From the NCBI RefSeq assembly GCF_020520425.1, contig NC_079488.1:18168247-18232246 (forward strand): DNA of 64,000 nt. Reading direction: 5' to 3'. This document shows positions 60,677-64,000 of this stretch, piece after piece. The stretch is from Spinacia oleracea. Taxonomy: Eukaryota; Streptophyta; Magnoliopsida; Caryophyllales; Amaranthaceae. Numbering within the stretch: position 1 is the stretch's first letter; each line of letters begins with the position of its first letter. The notes below the pieces were generated by a model. That model ran no database searches. It was not told where the DNA came from and saw only the letters and a program-made list of their open reading frames with translations. Made by a program: the position numbers and the translations under genes.

Positions 60677-62559
60677 GACAAAAGCAAGGAGGAATTAAAG
60701 CTAAGCAACTACAAGAGAGAAGAAAATTGATATTTATAGAAAATAGGGACGTATCTAGCCCCTATATATAGCTGAAGACATCAAGTGACATCCTGATCCC
60801 ATTCGGAAACGCGTAAAGAAATCCGAAAACAAAAAATCGCCAGGAGAGGACTTTCAGCGCCCACGGCTGGGCGCCGAAATAATTAACGCCCTGCCTTGGG
60901 CGCTGAAAATGCAGCCCAAGGCCCAGATTTCACAAAACGCGGAACAGGAAAGGACTTAAAACCGTGTCGCTACACGCGAGGCCCTATTGCAATTAAGATC
61001 AAGCCCAAAAGCACCTTTAGCACCCAAATATCAAAAAATGAATGTTAAAACTTGGTCAAAACTTAGACTCGTCTCAAGGAATATATGTGTACACTTTTCA
61101 AAACAAATATGAGCAAAATAAATATCAAGGTCATTCTTCGAAACACCAAAAAAAAATATTGTTAAGTCGTTGGTTTCTCAAAATGAAAAATGTTTGTTTG
61201 TCAAAATATTAATCCGGGCCAAGCTAAACCGAATATTATTGGAAAATAAACTTTGTCGCCCGAAAACTGAAGTCGCACTCCACGACTTCGTCAAAATAGC
61301 ATACCACTATAAAGGTCACTCGCACATACGAGCATGACCCCAGACATGATTAAAAGACGTTATAAGATACGTACCTCTCTTGGCAAACAAAAATGACCTA
61401 CGAGCCCAATTGCTTGGGGGCTCGCGAGAAAAATATATACTCCAACAAAGAGTGTGCAAAGTTAAAATCATGTTCCCGGACTACGCTATACACAGTCTCG
61501 TGTTTGGATAATCTCAAAAAAAAAAAAAAAACGATATTTTTAAAAAAATATCGTTAACAGAAATGTACACAGTGTGGGCCCACTTATAGGAAACACCTAA
61601 TCAGGAAATATTGCGACCCACCAACAGGTTGTAATCACAAAAGCCCTTCTACATAGGCAAAATGAAAAGAAAGTAAGAAATTCAAAATGGGCTCGCCCAC
61701 CTTCAACGGGCGGCGTCTGCGTCACTAGCCGCGCAGGTCCTTAGTTTTCGAAAAATAAAGTCTTCAAATTCAAAACAGGTTCGCTATCTTTAGCCGGCGG
61801 GGTCTACGTCACAAACCGCGTAGGTCCTTATTTTCAAACTTCAAAAACAGATTCGTCCACTTCTATCGGACGGGGTGTCCACCCTTAGCGGACAGGCTCG
61901 CCATCTTTAGCCGGCGGGGTCTGCGCCACTAACCGCGCAGGTCCTTAGTCGCTGCAGCGATAACTTTTTCTGGTTTTCCCTTTTTCCAAAAATTAAAGGA
62001 TTGGTTTTCCGTTTTTCCAAAAAAGAACGATGTGATCGGTTTTCCCTTTTTTCCAAAAATTAAAGGATCGGTTTTCCCTTTTTCCAAAAATTAAAGGATT
62101 GGTTTTCCGTTTTTCCAAAAAAGAACAATGTGCTGGATTTTCCTACGTTTTACGTCCCATAAAAACAAGGGAGTTTTCTCGTTTAGCTAGCCCTGAAAAT
62201 GAGAATCTTTAAAAACATTTTTACATCGTGGTTGGGCTTGGCCAGGCCCAATTACACTTTATAGCTTTAATTTCGAAAACATCTGTAGCTACTCCCAATG
62301 ACAAAGTGAGGGAGTTTCTACGCCTCTTTTGATACTTCCAATGACAAAGTGAGAAAGATTATATACTATCCGTTGACAAATCCCAATGACACGTGAGGGA
62401 TATGTCGACACTTCAAGTGATGACCCTTAAGTCAAATGTTATCACTCGGGGGCTCGTGAGACCCTCGCAAAAGCAGGTCACCATGGCTTGTGTGGCGCAC
62501 TCCGTCTAATACTTTGACCATCGTCTTACTCCAAGACTCAGTCAAAGTGGGGGGCTAAC
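60677..62559 (+). other. E3 3' non-coding region with tandem repeats and polypurine tract
   Basis: It includes the promoter side of the antisense gene (60677 to about 60850), a hairpin pair (60851-60909), inverted equivalents of the E2 120-bp repeats (61690-61950), a shorter doubled unit GGTTTTCC.TTTTTCCAAAA (61970-62125), and the purine tract AAAGTGGGGGGCTAAC (62544-62559) immediately before the 3' LTR. No gene seen. Confidence 0.65.
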
Positions 62560-64000
62560 TGTAGACACCTACTTTTGTCCCCATTCCCGAAAGGGAAGGT
62601 TCGATGATGAGAACATAAATCTCCACTTGACAACGCATCTCCAATAAAATAACGAATCTCAATTCCCCTTTTCATTTCATCCGAAACCTGCTATTTATAG
62701 AAACCTGCTATTTATGGAAACCTGCTAAAAATAGTAACTGCCGTAATGGGTAGTTGTTGAAAGTGGCAAGTCATTAAAGATAGAAACCTGTCAGAATTAG
62801 GTGTTGCACTCCAACATAAATCCTAAATGAGATAGAAATTGCGAGAGAATCCTATTCCTAATACGATTCAAAATAAGAGTTACGTATTAATTAAAATCCT
62901 AACGAGCCTAGAGTTCGTAACGGGCCCAGATGCATTCCATCATAAAATTAATACACACTAAAAGACTCGATTAATGTCTCATACACTCCGGATTCTAAGA
63001 ATCCGAATCTGACAAAGAAACGGCCCAGACCCTATTTTCAACGCCTGGCTCTGGGCGCCGAAATCTTCGGCGCCCAGCCCTGGTCGCTGAAATTACCTGG
63101 GACGTGTTCTTTCCTAATTCCTCGTGGATTAGAGTTCTACAATTCTATATTTCCACGAACTCTTTTCTATAAATAGGGCCCTAAGTTCGACGTGAAAAAA
63201 AACACAACACACAATTATTATTCTGAGTATTGACTCTAAACCCCTAAGCCTAAGCCTCACGTTGCAAAACTGATCACGGGTTCTGTCGCAATCGATCCGA
63301 AAATCAAACAGAACGTATCCTGTCCTGTAATTTGAGATTCGTTAAATAAAAGGAGAAATAGCAAAGTCAAAGTGGTTAGTTTTCTGACAACCGTGACGCA
63401 CCTCTCAAGGGTGCGTCGTAATGTGTCTCTTTTCCATGGTTTAATTGCTTTCCTCGCCCTTTTTATGAACTGTTAAACTAATTCAATCTGATTGTTCTAT
63501 CACGCCTAATAAAGATAATATGTTGGGAAATTAGATTATCATGCTAGGTCCCTTAATACAATCTAAATCAGATGATCGCGCTCGATCTAGTACTATATGT
63601 TGCATATTGTTAAAATCAACTCAGATTAGTTTGATAGGTAACGCATGTCCCTTCAATTATTTATGCTGAGCTAGTAAGGATATCCTGCCTCTGGAGTTAT
63701 CGAAGAGCGAGTACTCCTCTTAGTAGTTACAGTCCCCCGAACCCTCAATCTCTACCTTGCGGGTGTATGTTGAGAGATCCCCACACCAGGGATCACAAGG
63801 GAACCTACGGCCGTCGTGGTCAAACATAATTGCACTCCCATTATGTCACGATAACCGGGTTTTGTCAGTTTTTCTCATTGTCGTTAAAAACTGAATGGCG
63901 ACTCCTATATTACTAGTCAATTGGGTGTAAACTCACAGGAAATCCAATTACACTTGATTTGACAAAAAGAAACGTCACACCCACGAGGGACAAGGTCACG
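62560..64000 (+). repeat. E3 3' LTR, truncated by window end
   Basis: It starts TGTAGACACC and follows the 5' LTR nearly base for base. It has two hairpins at 63036-63093, where the 5' LTR has one. The last few bases (to CCCCCTCACA) and the target duplication are outside the window. Confidence 0.93.

Larger units (their letters stand above)
51916..64000 (+). mobile_element. Tat-like element with gag-protease and antisense gene (E3), runs off window
   Basis: 5' LTR 51916-53366, PBS, leader, gag, protease, spacer, antisense gene, tandem repeats, polypurine tract, 3' LTR from 62560 to the window end. The left target duplication would be AGATC (51911-51915); the right side is not visible. No reverse transcriptase, RNase H or integrase motif is found anywhere, and the distance between protease and antisense gene (about 1.3 kb) leaves no room. 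It is the same family as E2 by LTR and spacers. Confidence 0.9.

Overview
The window is plant nuclear DNA from a dicot. It holds three intron-containing host genes in the first 13 kb, then about 50 kb of nested transposable elements. A Caryophyllales or goosefoot-type genome is plausible from the overall repeat style, but this is only an impression. Strand-specific bacterial features (operons, ribosome binding sites, CRISPR) are absent.

Host-gene part (1-14.3 kb). The 3' end of a photosystem I antenna gene (LHCA6/LHCA2 type, + strand, 460-1430, first exons off the window) is followed by a two-exon pollen-receptor-like kinase gene (+, 2571-5576, 649 aa) whose kinase domain lacks canonical catalytic motifs. 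Next is a complete six-exon COQ9 gene (-, 13130-7190, 315 aa, mitochondrial ubiquinone synthesis). Introns and spacers carry several miniature transposons, two with recognisable 8-bp or TA target duplications. In both LHCA6 and COQ9 the 3' end of an exon, with its splice donor, is duplicated inside the following intron.

Nested-element part (14.3-51.9 kb). A decayed RNase H-like pseudogene (- strand) is split into three pieces by two insertions. Insertion 1 is an Athila-type Ty3/gypsy element (14964-39413, - strand, target duplication GTGCC) with decayed gag, protease-RT, RNase H, integrase and an Athila ORF1 (env-position) reading frame. Its 5' LTR is interrupted by a non-autonomous Tat-like element (26841-38456, - strand, duplication TCCGG), which carries a hAT MITE (29609-30163) and, in antisense, a captured piece of a host YTH-domain (ECT-type) m6A-reader gene. 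Insertion 2 is a solo LTR (39590-50588, duplication AGTCT) that contains an LTR element with an internal region of only about 417 bp (41131-46459, duplication GTTTC), itself hit by a Mutator-like MITE (43582-44711, 9-bp duplication), and a second, inverted solo LTR of the same family (46487-49389, duplication TTATG).

Right end (50.7-64 kb). A fragment of a diverged Tat-like element (50741-51915) is interrupted by another Tat-like element (51916 to beyond the window, + strand). This one has gag and protease but no reverse transcriptase or integrase, plus an antisense, apparently spliced 539-aa gene of the plant-mobile-domain/DUF7745 type.

The most unusual structure not explained by genes is a set of GC-rich inverted repeats. 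Tandem pairs built on TTTCAGCGCCCAG / CTGGGCGTTGAAA occur at six conserved places in each of the two Tat-like elements. A different palindrome (GCCCGATCGGGC) is clustered in the LTRs and the pol-ORF1 spacer of the Athila element. All homology calls are from reading the sequence, without database searches; percentages are estimates by eye.
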